The position numbers and the translations under genes are program-made. Shown piece after piece: positions 10,110-19,069 of a stretch of DNA of 64,000 bases. Position 1 is the stretch's first letter. Each line of letters starts with the position of its first letter. Below the pieces are notes generated by a model. That model ran no database searches and was not told the DNA's origin. It was given only the letters and a program-made list of their open reading frames with translations. The stretch is from Vineibacter terrae (GTDB lineage: Bacteria > Pseudomonadota > Alphaproteobacteria > Reyranellales > Reyranellaceae), in NCBI RefSeq assembly GCF_008039615.1, contig NZ_VDUZ01000009.1, positions 124,001 through 188,000 on the forward strand, given 5' to 3'.

Positions 10110-13100
10110 ATGATGATCATGAAGCATCTGAAGGCGCATATCCGACGGTCCGGGCTGCCGATCATGGCCGGCCTGGCGGTGCTGGCTGTGATCGGCGCGG
10201 CTGGCGCGCAGCCGGCGCCGGCACAGTCCCGGCCGGGTGGCGCGCCGGCTGGCCAGACACGCGCCGGCGAGGCGTGCACCTATCATGCGATCGGCGCCGA
10301 TCCGGCGATGGTGGCACGTGGCGCCTATGACATCTTCTGCGGCAAGGCGCTCGATCCGGTGGCGCGCGTCTTCCAGCTCGATGGCGCGCAGCCGGCCGGC
10401 AATCTGAGCAGCCTAGCCGCCAGCGGCCCGTGGCGCAGCTACCTGGAAGGGCGTGCCCGGTGCAGCGCCGCCTCGAGCACGACGCTGGGCGGCAGCCCCG
10501 CGGTCCTGCTGCCGTGCGCCCGCCGCTCCGGCGCCGTGCCCTATGTCGGCGTGGTGACGGTGCGGGGCGGCTTCACGTTCCTCGGCGACGGCCTGTCCAC
10601 GGCCGCGCCTGCCATCGAGGCGACGATTGCCGCGCTGGGCGGCGGCGCAGCGCCAGGCGGGCGCGGCGGCTCGATCGCAGACTCGCTGGGCGGCCGCTTC
10701 GCCGCCGGCTTCGGCTCCGGCGATATCGACCGCTACCAAAGCCTGATGCGGGTGGGCGCCCGGCACAACGTCGAGGAGGACTATCAGCAGGCTGAGCGCG
10801 CCTACCGCGACGCCCTGGCGCTGCATCAGCGGCTGTTCGGGCGCGACAACCCCGATCAGGTCGATGCGCTGGTGCACCTGGCGCTGAACATCAGCAACCA
10901 GGGCCGGTTCACCGAGGCGGGCGAGCTCTACCGCCGGGCCGAGGCGCTGGTCGCCGGCGTGCAGGAGCCGCTGGTCAGGGCCCGTGTGCGCCAGTACACC
11001 GCGCAGAATCTGGCCAACCAGGGCCGGCGCGACGAGGCGCGCGCGATGCTGGACCAGGCCGAGGAGCTCTATTTCGTGAGCGCCCCCGACCTGAAGCCGC
11101 TGATGGCGCGGCAGGTCCAGCGCGAGGTCCAGGCCCCCGCCTATGGCTTCGGCGTACGCGGCCAGCAGTTCATCGATCCGCGCGGCAAGAAAGGCATGGG
11201 CCAGGATCTCGCCAGCGCCGTGACGATCAGCCCGGCGATGCAGCTTGCGGCCCAGGGCGTCGCGGAAATCTACCGTACGCGCGCGCTGCTGGCCCTGGCC
11301 GACAAGCAGCCGGACCAAAGCCGCGAGTATGCAATGCGTGCCGTCACATTGCTGGAGGGGGTCGGCATCGACCCCGGCGGCATCCGCTGGCGCGCGATCC
11401 GCATCGCCGGTCTCAGCGCCGCCTCGACCAAGGATCTGGGCACCGCCAGCGCCGATCTCAGCGATTCGGCGCGCGGGCTGGCGGCGGCCCTGCCGCAGTC
11501 CCAGCCGGCCGGCAAGACATTCCTGGAGTCGGGCGAGATCCAGCTGCAACGCGGCAACAATTCTGCGGCCCTGGCAGAGTTCCGCCGCGGGGCGCAGATC
11601 CTGCGCGCGCGGCGCAACACCGTCTCGACTGACGCGGTCCTGCCCTATCTCGATGTCCTGGCCGGCAAGGCCGGGGTATCGGAGGCGGCGACGGCGGCGG
11701 AGATGTTCGACGCGGCCCAGCTCATCAGCACCGGGGTCACCGCTGCCTATGTCGCGCAGGCGGCGGTCCGGCTGGGTGACGGCAACCAGAAGGTGCGCGA
11801 GCTGCAGGATCTGGAAACGCGCCTGACCGACCTCTTCCAGCGCCGCGACATTGCCGCCAACCGCGGCGCTGAGCTGTCGGTCCTGCAGGCGATCGATACA
11901 CAGATCACCGATGCCAGCCGGGCGCGGGATGCCGCCGAGCAGGAGGTCAAGCGTATCCTGCCGAACTACTTCCAGCTCATCGAGGGGCAGGCGGCCGCCA
12001 AGGATATCATCGCCGTGCTGCGCCCGGGCGAGGGATTCCTGCAGGTGGTGCTTGGCCCCAAGCGCAGCTTCGGGTTCCTGGCCCGTGACGGCCGTGTGAC
12101 GGCCTACCGGATCGCGCTGACCCTCGACGAGGCGGCGCAGATGGTGGCCAAGCTGCGCGGCGCCTTCACGCCCGACGCCCAGGGCGAGCTGCCGGCCTAC
12201 GACGTCGCCTTGGCGCACGAGCTCTACAAGCGCCTGCTGGGGCCGGTGGACGGGCAGCTCAGGGCGATGCGCGAGCTGGTTGTCGCCACGAACGGCGCGC
12301 TGCAATCGCTGCCGCTGTCCATCCTGGTGCGCGAGGCGCCGCCGCCCATCACCGACGTGGCCGACTACAAGAAGGTCGCCTGGCTGATCAAGTCGCTGGC
12401 CCTGTCCTATGTGCCGGCGCCGCAGTCTCTGGTGCTGCTGCGGCGGGCCGCGGCGCGGTCGCGCGCGCCGAACCGCTACATCGGCTTCGGCGGCTTCGAG
12501 CCGCTTCCGTTGGCCACGGCGGCGCGCGTGGTGCAGGCATCGCGCACCGGTGCCGTCACGACGCGGTCCTGCGAGGGCGACGCACGGGAGCTGGCGTCGC
12601 TGCCGCCGCTGCCCCTGGCCGAGGGCGAGGTGACGCTGACGGCCAGGCAGCTGGGCAGCGGCACCGCGACCCGCCTGGGCAGGGCCTTCAGCCGTACCGC
12701 CGTGATCCGCGGCGGGCTCGAGCAATACCGTGTCGTTCACTTCGCGGCCCATGCCCTGCTGCCGACCGAGCTGCGCTGCCTGCAGCAGCCGGTGATCCTG
12801 ACCGGGCAGGGCGGGACCGAGGCGCTGCTGACCGCCGCTGACGTCGCCGCCTTGCGCCTGGACGCAGATCTGGTCGTGCTGTCCGCCTGCAACACGGCCG
12901 GCCCGGATGGTCGCAGCGCCGGCGAGGCCTTTTCGGGCTTGGCCCGTTCCTTCTTCACGGCCGGCACGCGTGGCCTGATGGCGTCGCACTGGAGCGTCGC
13001 CGACGAGACGACGACGCTGATGATGGTCAACATGCTTGCCGCAATCGGCAGGGGCGGCAGCCCCACGCACGTGCTGCGCGAGACCCAGCTCGAGCTGCTG

Positions 13101-13199
13101 GAGAATGCGGGCAAGGGGCAGGACCCGGCGCGTTGGGCGCACCCGTTCTACTGGGCGCCCTTCGTGTTCGCAGGTTCGAGCGTGCGAACGGGAACTTGA
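10110..13199 (+). CDS. Exported TPR-CHAT protein (caspase-like fold)
   Basis: A protein of 1,029 residues starting 7 bases after the adhesin stop, so surely co-transcribed. Several ATGs compete (10110, 10113, 10119); all precede the same signal peptide (K/R-rich start, hydrophobic GLAVLAVIGAAGA, then a Pro/Ala stretch). Residues about 215-330 hold TPR-like helical repeats (EDYQQAERAYRDAL, then GRFTEAGELYRRAEAL). A helical middle follows, and the C-terminal 270 residues are a CHAT domain. It keeps the two catalytic signatures of caspase-like peptidases: HFAAHA with His881, and SACNTA with Cys927. CHAT-TPR proteins next to giant haemagglutinin-like proteins are a recurring arrangement in bacteria, so a role in processing or surface display of the adhesin is plausible but inferred. 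Proteolytic activity is not proven by sequence. Confidence 0.85.
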   Translation: MMIMKHLKAHIRRSGLPIMAGLAVLAVIGAAGAQPAPAQSRPGGAPAGQTRAGEACTYHAIGADPAMVARGAYDIFCGKALDPVARVFQLDGAQPAGNLSSLAASGPWRSYLEGRARCSAASSTTLGGSPAVLLPCARRSGAVPYVGVVTVRGGFTFLGDGLSTAAPAIEATIAALGGGAAPGGRGGSIADSLGGRFAAGFGSGDIDRYQSLMRVGARHNVEEDYQQAERAYRDALALHQRLFGRDNPDQVDALVHLALNISNQGRFTEAGELYRRAEALVAGVQEPLVRARVRQYTAQNLANQGRRDEARAMLDQAEELYFVSAPDLKPLMARQVQREVQAPAYGFGVRGQQFIDPRGKKGMGQDLASAVTISPAMQLAAQGVAEIYRTRALLALADKQPDQSREYAMRAVTLLEGVGIDPGGIRWRAIRIAGLSAASTKDLGTASADLSDSARGLAAALPQSQPAGKTFLESGEIQLQRGNNSAALAEFRRGAQILRARRNTVSTDAVLPYLDVLAGKAGVSEAATAAEMFDAAQLISTGVTAAYVAQAAVRLGDGNQKVRELQDLETRLTDLFQRRDIAANRGAELSVLQAIDTQITDASRARDAAEQEVKRILPNYFQLIEGQAAAKDIIAVLRPGEGFLQVVLGPKRSFGFLARDGRVTAYRIALTLDEAAQMVAKLRGAFTPDAQGELPAYDVALAHELYKRLLGPVDGQLRAMRELVVATNGALQSLPLSILVREAPPPITDVADYKKVAWLIKSLALSYVPAPQSLVLLRRAAARSRAPNRYIGFGGFEPLPLATAARVVQASRTGAVTTRSCEGDARELASLPPLPLAEGEVTLTARQLGSGTATRLGRAFSRTAVIRGGLEQYRVVHFAAHALLPTELRCLQQPVILTGQGGTEALLTAADVAALRLDADLVVLSACNTAGPDGRSAGEAFSGLARSFFTAGTRGLMASHWSVADETTTLMMVNMLAAIGRGGSPTHVLRETQLELLENAGKGQDPARWAHPFYWAPFVFAGSSVRTGT

Positions 13200-13297
13200 T
13201 GCGACAGATGGACCAGAACTTGATACGATAAGCGGATTTCAGGCTTGACCTTGTTTGCGCGGTAGGGCATTACTGCGAGTAATCACTCATTTTAACT

Positions 13298-13334
13298 TTG
13301 CGAGACGGCGAAAAATCTGGTAGAATTATTACCA
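13298..13334 (+). promoter_or_regulatory. Putative promoter with operator-like inverted repeat upstream of ompA-like gene
   Basis: In a conspicuously AT-rich gap, TTGCGA (13298-13303) and TAGAAT (13321-13326) are 17 bases apart, matching sigma-70 spacing. TGGTA (13318-13322) and TACCA (13330-13334) form an inverted repeat over the -10 box. A weaker alternative is TTGACC (13245-13250) with CATTAC (13268-13273). Sequence match only. Confidence 0.4.
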
Positions 13335-13381
13335 ATGGGAATAGCTCGATGTCGCCGTCGCTGTTCCCTTGGAGGGGAACC

Positions 13382-14086
13382 ATGCTTCAGCAAGCCAAGC
13401 TGGCCGGTGCGCTTGTCGTGTCGGCCGTCATCGGGTCGATCGCTTTCATGCCGTCCGTGCAGGCGCAGGTTGTCGATGGCACCGGCGGCAAGGTGAGCCG
13501 CTGCGATATGTTCCGTGCCCTGGGCCGCAATCTGCCGCCTGAGTGCGGCGGCACCGGTCGGCCCGGCGGTGATACCACGCGCGGTCGCGTCGTGATCGGC
13601 ACGCCCGACGCCGGCGGCAAGCCGGCCACCGCGCCGGCGGCCGCGGGAACGGCGCCAAGCGCCGCGCCGCCGCCGGCAGGTTCGTCGACGGCAGCAGGAA
13701 CGCCGCCGCCGGCGGCCACGGCGCCAGCCGCGACGCAGCCTCAGGCGCCGAAGGGAATTGGGCTCGCGGTTCCGTTCGCCATCGACTCCGACCAGCTCAC
13801 GCCGGAAGCCAGGCGCATCGTCGACCAGCTCGCCGAGGTGTTCAAGCTGAACCCGTCTGATCGGTTCCTCATCGAGGGCCACACCGATACGACTGGCGGT
13901 GAGGCGTACAACAGGAGCCTGTCCGAGCGCCGGGCGCAGGCCGTGATCAACTATCTCGTCAGCCAGCATGGGCTGTCGCGGGACCGCTTCGAGGGTCGGG
14001 GCCTGGGCAGCTCCAAGCTGCTGCTGCCGAATGACCCGACGAATGGTCGCAACCGTCGCGTCCAGGTGTTGAACATCGGTTCGTGA
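13382..14086 (+). CDS. OmpA-family peptidoglycan-binding outer-membrane protein
   Basis: A protein of 234 residues. The ATG at 13382 is chosen because it follows a strong TTGGAGGGG ribosome site and opens a clear signal peptide (cleavage likely after VQA, residue 28). After a short cysteine-containing segment (SRCDMFRALGRNLPPECGG) comes a Pro/Ala/Gly linker of about 60 residues. Residues about 125-234 form an OmpA C-terminal domain: FAIDSDQLTPEARRIVDQLA, then EGHTDTTGGEAYNRSLSERR, then GRGLGSSK and NRRVQV. Such domains bind meso-diaminopimelate in the wall. There is no beta-barrel, so it is a wall-tethering rather than a pore-type OmpA. It lies between the adhesin/CHAT pair and the T6SS operon and could serve either, or neither. 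Confidence 0.88.
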   Translation: MLQQAKLAGALVVSAVIGSIAFMPSVQAQVVDGTGGKVSRCDMFRALGRNLPPECGGTGRPGGDTTRGRVVIGTPDAGGKPATAPAAAGTAPSAAPPPAGSSTAAGTPPPAATAPAATQPQAPKGIGLAVPFAIDSDQLTPEARRIVDQLAEVFKLNPSDRFLIEGHTDTTGGEAYNRSLSERRAQAVINYLVSQHGLSRDRFEGRGLGSSKLLLPNDPTNGRNRRVQVLNIGS

Positions 14087-14100
14087 CATTGGGGGGTGCT

Positions 14101-14122
14101 GCGCGCCGGCACACCGGCGCGC
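14101..14122 (+). terminator. GC-rich hairpin after ompA-like gene
   Basis: GCGCGCCGG, loop CACA, CCGGCGCGC: a perfect 9-bp stem starting 14 bases after the ompA-like stop. There is no T-tract, so termination strength is uncertain. It sits between that gene and tssA. Confidence 0.45.
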
Positions 14123-14297
14123 GGCGCTGAAGTATTGGGGGCTGTGAATCCGGGGCTCCGCGGAGGCTGACATGCGGCAAGGCGTGTCATGGGGCTTTTG
14201 TCGTGGCTGTGATGGCTACCGGCAGCAGCGGCCGACGCGAGGCACTGGGCGCCGCTTGCGCCGGTTGGTCCCCAGCATCGACGGCTGAGGCATCGTA

Positions 14298-15419
14298 ATG
14301 GCCAAAGGGTCGCCGCAGGTTATTGACGTCGAAGCCCTGGCGGCGCCGCTCGAGGGTGACAATCCCTGCGGCCCGAACCTGCGGGCCGACGAATCCGACA
14401 ACGCGCCGTACTACGCCTTGCGCCGGCTCCAGGGGCAGGCTCGTACGGCCGAGCGGCAGGCCGCCATGGCGGCCGTCGCGGCGGAGGAAGGTGAGGATAC
14501 CGGCAGCGGCGGGACGGCGGCCCTGCGGGAGTGGAGCAGCCTTCTGGAGCTGTGCGAGAAGACGCTGCACGAGACGTCCAAGGACATCGAGGTCGTCTGC
14601 TGGATGATCGAGGCGCTGGTGCGCGAGCACGGGTTCGCGGGGCTGCGCGATGGCTTCACGCTCGCGGCCGAGCTGGTCGAGCGCTACTGGGACAACCTGA
14701 ACTACGATACCGAGGACTCCGATGCCGGAGCCAAGGGCCAGCCTTTCGCCGGCCTCAACGGCACCGATCGGGAAGGCGCGCTGATCCGGCCTTTCAAGTC
14801 GGTGCCGATCACCCCGGTGGGGGACACGGGCGCCTTCGGCTTGGGCAAGTGCGAGCAGCTGCAGCGCGACAAGCAGATCGGCGAAGCCGAGACGCTGGCC
14901 CGGCAGGGCGGGGTCAACTTCTATCAGCCCCTCATGGCCGACCTGACGGCAGCCCGCGATGCCTACCAGCGCCTGACTACGTTCCTGGACGACAAGATGG
15001 GCCGCGACTCGCCCGGCTCGTCGCAGATCCGGGAGGTGTTCGAGGCGGCGGACCGGATGATCCGCACGCTCGCCGGACAGTTCCTGGCGTCGGATGAAAG
15101 CGAGGCGGCCGCGGCGGCGGGTGGCGATGGCGCGGCGGCGGATGCCGGCGGTGGTGGTGGAGGCGGTGGCGGCGGCGCGGGTGTGGCGCGGCCCGGCACG
15201 TTCAACACCCGCGAGCAGGCGCTGGAGATGTTGAACGCGGTGGCAAAATTCTTCCGCGAGCGGGAGCCGCACTCGCCCATTTCCTACGCGCTGGACTCGA
15301 TGATCGAGCGCGCGCGCATGCCGCTGTTCGATCTGCTGGCCGAGCTTTTGCCGGACGAAGAAGTGCGTACGCGTGTTCTTCAGAATGCCGGAATCCGGCC
15401 GCCCAAACCGCCCGAGTAG
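14298..15419 (+). CDS. tssA: Type VI secretion protein TssA (ImpA family)
   Basis: A protein of 373 residues with a GAGG ribosome site before the ATG. The N-terminal ImpA domain is clear: APLEGDNPCGPNLRADE, then YYALRRLQGQARTAERQ, and WSSLLELCEKTLHETSKDIEVVCWMIEAL. A Gly/Ala-rich linker (about residues 255-295) with a poly-Gly run leads to a C-terminal helical domain (REQALEMLNAVAKFFREREP, then SYALDSMIERAR). TssA caps or primes sheath and tube assembly at the baseplate in the cytoplasm. It is the first gene of the plus-strand T6SS operon. Medium-length TssA with a short C-terminal domain, as in imp-type systems of Alphaproteobacteria. Confidence 0.92.
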   Translation: MAKGSPQVIDVEALAAPLEGDNPCGPNLRADESDNAPYYALRRLQGQARTAERQAAMAAVAAEEGEDTGSGGTAALREWSSLLELCEKTLHETSKDIEVVCWMIEALVREHGFAGLRDGFTLAAELVERYWDNLNYDTEDSDAGAKGQPFAGLNGTDREGALIRPFKSVPITPVGDTGAFGLGKCEQLQRDKQIGEAETLARQGGVNFYQPLMADLTAARDAYQRLTTFLDDKMGRDSPGSSQIREVFEAADRMIRTLAGQFLASDESEAAAAAGGDGAAADAGGGGGGGGGGAGVARPGTFNTREQALEMLNAVAKFFREREPHSPISYALDSMIERARMPLFDLLAELLPDEEVRTRVLQNAGIRPPKPPE

Positions 15420-15522
15420 TTCGGCGTGGCCGCCGCCCGACGCGGTGCGCGGTGAATACGGGAGTCGCGCGTGCGAGACCCGGTGTGTTATTTTTCCGTA
15501 GGGGTTCGAGGGAGGTGTTCCG

Positions 15523-16032
15523 ATGGCTGGTTCTACACAGGAAAAGCTGGACCGCGTGCGCAAGCCGCGCGTCCATATCAAGTACGAGGTCGAGACCGAG
15601 GGCGCCCAGGTCGAGAAGGAGTTGCCGTTCGTCGTCGGCGTGATGGGCGACTTCTCGGGCGACCCCACACAAAAGCTTCCCGAGGTGCGGGATCGTAAGT
15701 TCGTCCAGATCGATCGCGACAACTTCGACAAGATCATGTCGAACATGACGCCGGGTCTGAACATGCGTGTTCAGAACAAGCTGCAAGACGACGGCAGCGA
15801 GATGGCGGTGAACCTCAAGTTCAACTCGATGGAAGACTTCGAGCCGAAGCGGATCGTCGACCAGGTCGAGCCGCTGCGTCGGCTGAAGGAGACCCGCGAC
15901 AAGCTTCGTGACCTGATGACCAAGGCCGATCGCTCCGACGATCTCGAGCAGCTTCTGGAGAAGGTCCTCGCCGACGAGGAAGCCGTCAAGAAGCTGCACG
16001 ACGAGATCAAGAAGCGCGGCGGGGAGGGTTGA
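15523..16032 (+). CDS. tssB: T6SS contractile sheath small subunit TssB
   Basis: A protein of 169 residues, the normal family length, with a GGGAGG ribosome site. Diagnostic stretches: [15 protein letters not shown], then [15 protein letters not shown], then [13 protein letters not shown], and the C-terminal helix around [18 protein letters not shown]. TssB pairs with TssC to build the contractile sheath around the Hcp tube. The gap to tssC is 3 bases, so the two are translationally linked. No missing motif seen. Confidence 0.96.
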   Translation: MAGSTQEKLDRVRKPRVHIKYEVETEGAQVEKELPFVVGVMGDFSGDPTQKLPEVRDRKFVQIDRDNFDKIMSNMTPGLNMRVQNKLQDDGSEMAVNLKFNSMEDFEPKRIVDQVEPLRRLKETRDKLRDLMTKADRSDDLEQLLEKVLADEEAVKKLHDEIKKRGGEG

Positions 16033-16035
16033 TCC

Positions 16036-17514
16036 ATGGCTGAGACACAGGCCCAGGCACAGGGCGCCCAGGCTGCGACCGAAGAGGGCGCATCGCTTCT
16101 CGACGCAGCAATCGGCGCAACCAAGCAGACCGACGCCAACGAGGCCCAGGACCTGCTGAAGGCGCTGACCGAGCAGGCGATGGCCGGCACGGTCAAGTTC
16201 AGCAAGAACCTGAACCAGACGATCCGGCGGGCGATCGCCCTGATCGACGCCAAGATCTCCGGTCAGCTCGCCGAGATCATGCACCATGAGAAGTTCACGA
16301 AGCTCGAAGGGAGCTGGCGCGGACTGCATCACCTGGTGATGAACAGCGAGACCGGCACCAGCCTCAAGATCCGCGTGCTCAACCTGAGCAAGCGGGCGCT
16401 GCTGAACGACTTCAGCAAGGCGACCGAGTTCGACCAGAGCCTTCTGTTCAAGAAGATCTACGAGAACGAATTCGGCACGCCCGGCGGCGAGCCCTACGGC
16501 GCCCTGATCGGCGACTACGAGTTCTCGCCGCATCCCGACGACGTCGAGCTGCTGCGTGGCCTGGGCGGCGTTGCCGCGGCGTCCTTCGCCCCGTTCATCT
16601 CGGCTGCCGATCCCAAGATGTTCGAGCTCAGCGACTTCCGCGGCCTGCGGGACATCCGCGACCTCAAGAAGGGCTTCGACAGCGTGAAGTACGCCGGCTG
16701 GCGTTCGTTCCGCGACAGCGAGGACTCGCGCTTCGTGACGCTCACCATGCCTCGGGCCTTGGCGCGCCTGCCCTACGGCAAGGAGACCAAGCCGATCGAA
16801 GAGTTCGACTACGAGGAGGGTGAACCCGGCAAGGCGCTGGCGCATGAGCACTATTGCTGGATGAACTCCGCCTATGTGATGGGCGCCCGCATGACGGACT
16901 CGTTCGCCCGCAGTGGCTTCTGCACCTCGATCCGTGGCGCCGAGAACGGCGGCATGGTCCAGAACCTGCCGTCGCACACCTTCGTCAGCGATGACGGCGA
17001 CCAGGACCAGAAGTGCCCGACCGAGATCGCCATCACCGACCGCCGCGAGAAGGAGCTGTCGGATCTCGGGTTCCTGCCGCTGTGCCACTACAAGAACACG
17101 GACTACGCGGTGTTCTTCGGTGCGCAGACGGTCCACCGCCCCAAGAAGTACGACAAGCCGGAGGCGACGGCCAACGAGGCGATCTCCTCGCGGCTGCCGT
17201 ACATCATGGCCTCGTCGCGCTTCGCGCACTACCTGAAGATCATGGGCCGCGACAAGATCGGCTCGTTCATGGAGCGTCACGACGCCGAGAAGTGGCTGAA
17301 CTCCTGGATCAACAACTACGTCAACGCCAACGTCGATGCCGGCCCGGAGATGAAGGCCCGGTATCCGCTGCGCGAAGCCCGGGTCACGGTCCAGGAAGTG
17401 CCGGGCGCGCCCGGCTCGTACTACGCCGTGGCGCATCTGCGGCCCTGGCTGCAGATGGAAGAGCTGACGACGTCGTTGCGTATGGTCGCCCGTATTCCGA
17501 AGGCCGCGGCCTGA
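16036..17514 (+). CDS. tssC: T6SS contractile sheath large subunit TssC
   Basis: A protein of 492 residues, the canonical TssC length. Landmarks in order: [18 protein letters not shown], then [37 protein letters not shown], the core strand region [20 protein letters not shown], and the C-terminal [17 protein letters not shown] and [17 protein letters not shown]. It forms the outer sheath layer with TssB and is disassembled by ClpV after contraction. A GGAGGG ribosome site lies just before the start, inside the end of tssB. Confidence 0.96.
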   Translation: MAETQAQAQGAQAATEEGASLLDAAIGATKQTDANEAQDLLKALTEQAMAGTVKFSKNLNQTIRRAIALIDAKISGQLAEIMHHEKFTKLEGSWRGLHHLVMNSETGTSLKIRVLNLSKRALLNDFSKATEFDQSLLFKKIYENEFGTPGGEPYGALIGDYEFSPHPDDVELLRGLGGVAAASFAPFISAADPKMFELSDFRGLRDIRDLKKGFDSVKYAGWRSFRDSEDSRFVTLTMPRALARLPYGKETKPIEEFDYEEGEPGKALAHEHYCWMNSAYVMGARMTDSFARSGFCTSIRGAENGGMVQNLPSHTFVSDDGDQDQKCPTEIAITDRREKELSDLGFLPLCHYKNTDYAVFFGAQTVHRPKKYDKPEATANEAISSRLPYIMASSRFAHYLKIMGRDKIGSFMERHDAEKWLNSWINNYVNANVDAGPEMKARYPLREARVTVQEVPGAPGSYYAVAHLRPWLQMEELTTSLRMVARIPKAAA

Positions 17515-17524
17515 CGGAGATACA

Positions 17525-19036
17525 GTGACGGCACCAGAGGACGCCGTTCCCAGCGAGCACATGGACCCCGCCGGCCACTCACTGGCGGACGCTGGGCTCG
17601 TTGCCCCGATGGATCGGCAGCCGGATCTCCCGGCTGCCGATGCCGTGAGCGAGAAGGTCGCCGCGTTGACGCCGGCGCGCCGCGAGGCGCTGTGGCAGCG
17701 CAACCGCGAGACCACCTTCACGATCGACCGCCTCATCGCCGGCATCGACCGGCTTCTGTCGGTCCAGGTCGACGAGATCATCCATCATCCGCGCTTCCAG
17801 CGCCTGGAGGGATCCTGGCGCGGGCTGATCTGGCTCGTGCGCATTGCCGACGGCCTGAAAGCCGTGAAGATCCGGGTCCTCAATCTGTCGTGGCGCGAGC
17901 TGACGCGCGACCTGGAGCGCGCCATCGAGTTCGACCAGAGCGAAGCCTTCAACAAGATCTACACGCAGGAATTCGACACGCCGGGCGGCGAGCCCTACGG
18001 CCTGATCGTCGCCGACTACGAGCCGAGCAAGCACCCGAAGGATCTGGAGACGGTGCGCGCTTTCGCCGGCGTGGTGGCTGCGCCGCACGCGCCCACGGTG
18101 ATGGGCTGCTCGCCGGCCATGTTCGGCATCGACCGCTTCCGCGAGCTGGTCCCCACGATCGACCTGCCGGGCATGTTCCTGCGGCCGGAGTTCGCCGGCT
18201 GGCGCTCCCTGCGCACCGGCACCGAGGATACCCGCTATCTCGGCGTGGTCTTCCCGCGCATCCTGATGCGGCTGCCCTACCGGCCGGACGGCTCGCGCGC
18301 CGATGGCTTCGTCTATCGCGAGACCGTGCATGCCGAGGATGCGCGGAACTGGCTGTGGGGTTCGGCGGCCTACGCCTTCGGCGCGGTTGTCATACGCTCC
18401 TTCGGGACCTATGGCTGGTTCGGCGACATTCGTGGCGCCGGGCGCGACCTGCCGGGCGGCGGCCTGCTCGACGACTTGCCGTTCCCGTGGTTCACCACCG
18501 ATCGCCCGCGGGTCGCGCAGCGCCCGCCGGTGGAGGCCATGCTGACGGAGCGCCAGGAACGGGAGCTGGCGGAGCTCGGCTTCATTCCGCTGATGACGGC
18601 ACGCCTGACAAGCTACCTTGTCTTCAATTCCAACCAGTCGGTGTGGCAGCCGACCCGCTACGACAAGCCGGCGGCACGCGCCAACGCCAAGCTGTCCTCG
18701 ATGCTGCAGCAGATCCTGTGCGCATCGCGGTTCGCGCATTACATCAAGGTCATCGCGCGCGACATCATCGGCGCCTCGACGACGCCCGAGACATGCCGCG
18801 ACCGCCTGTCGGCCTGGATTTTCAACTATACGATGGGAGGCGGCTCGGAGACGTCGCTGGAGATGAAGTCGCGCTATCCCCTGCAAAGCGCCCAGATCGA
18901 TGTGCGCGAGCTGCCCGGCAAGCCCGGGCACTATGCCCTGATCGCGCGCCTGCAGCCCCAGTTTCAGCTCGACGAGATGGGCGCCACGTTCAACCTGATC
19001 AGCACGGTCCGCCAGCAGGCCCAGCGTGCCGCTTGA
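17525..19036 (+). CDS. Second TssC-family protein (TssC40-like)
   Basis: A protein of 503 residues with a GTG start preceded by CGGAGATACA, 10 bases after tssC. It aligns with the upstream TssC through most of its length ([76 protein letters not shown]) but diverges strongly elsewhere and has a longer N-terminal tail. The imp locus of Agrobacterium likewise carries two tssC-type genes (tssC40, tssC41). By position this copy corresponds to impD/tssC40. Its role in the sheath or at the baseplate-sheath junction is not clear from sequence. It is an intact gene, not a decaying duplicate. Confidence 0.9.
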   Translation: MTAPEDAVPSEHMDPAGHSLADAGLVAPMDRQPDLPAADAVSEKVAALTPARREALWQRNRETTFTIDRLIAGIDRLLSVQVDEIIHHPRFQRLEGSWRGLIWLVRIADGLKAVKIRVLNLSWRELTRDLERAIEFDQSEAFNKIYTQEFDTPGGEPYGLIVADYEPSKHPKDLETVRAFAGVVAAPHAPTVMGCSPAMFGIDRFRELVPTIDLPGMFLRPEFAGWRSLRTGTEDTRYLGVVFPRILMRLPYRPDGSRADGFVYRETVHAEDARNWLWGSAAYAFGAVVIRSFGTYGWFGDIRGAGRDLPGGGLLDDLPFPWFTTDRPRVAQRPPVEAMLTERQERELAELGFIPLMTARLTSYLVFNSNQSVWQPTRYDKPAARANAKLSSMLQQILCASRFAHYIKVIARDIIGASTTPETCRDRLSAWIFNYTMGGGSETSLEMKSRYPLQSAQIDVRELPGKPGHYALIARLQPQFQLDEMGATFNLISTVRQQAQRAA

Positions 19037-19069
19037 CGCGCCGGCTGACGATCACGGGAGGCAATTTAC

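Noticed and set aside
10413-13142. 909-codon frame antisense to the CHAT gene
   Set aside because: Arg/Gln/Gly/His-rich composition and no domain; mirror frame of a GC-rich gene with a well-supported CHAT protein on the other strand.
15202-17781. Long frame antisense to tssB and tssC
   Set aside because: Overlaps highly conserved sheath genes and has no recognisable motif.
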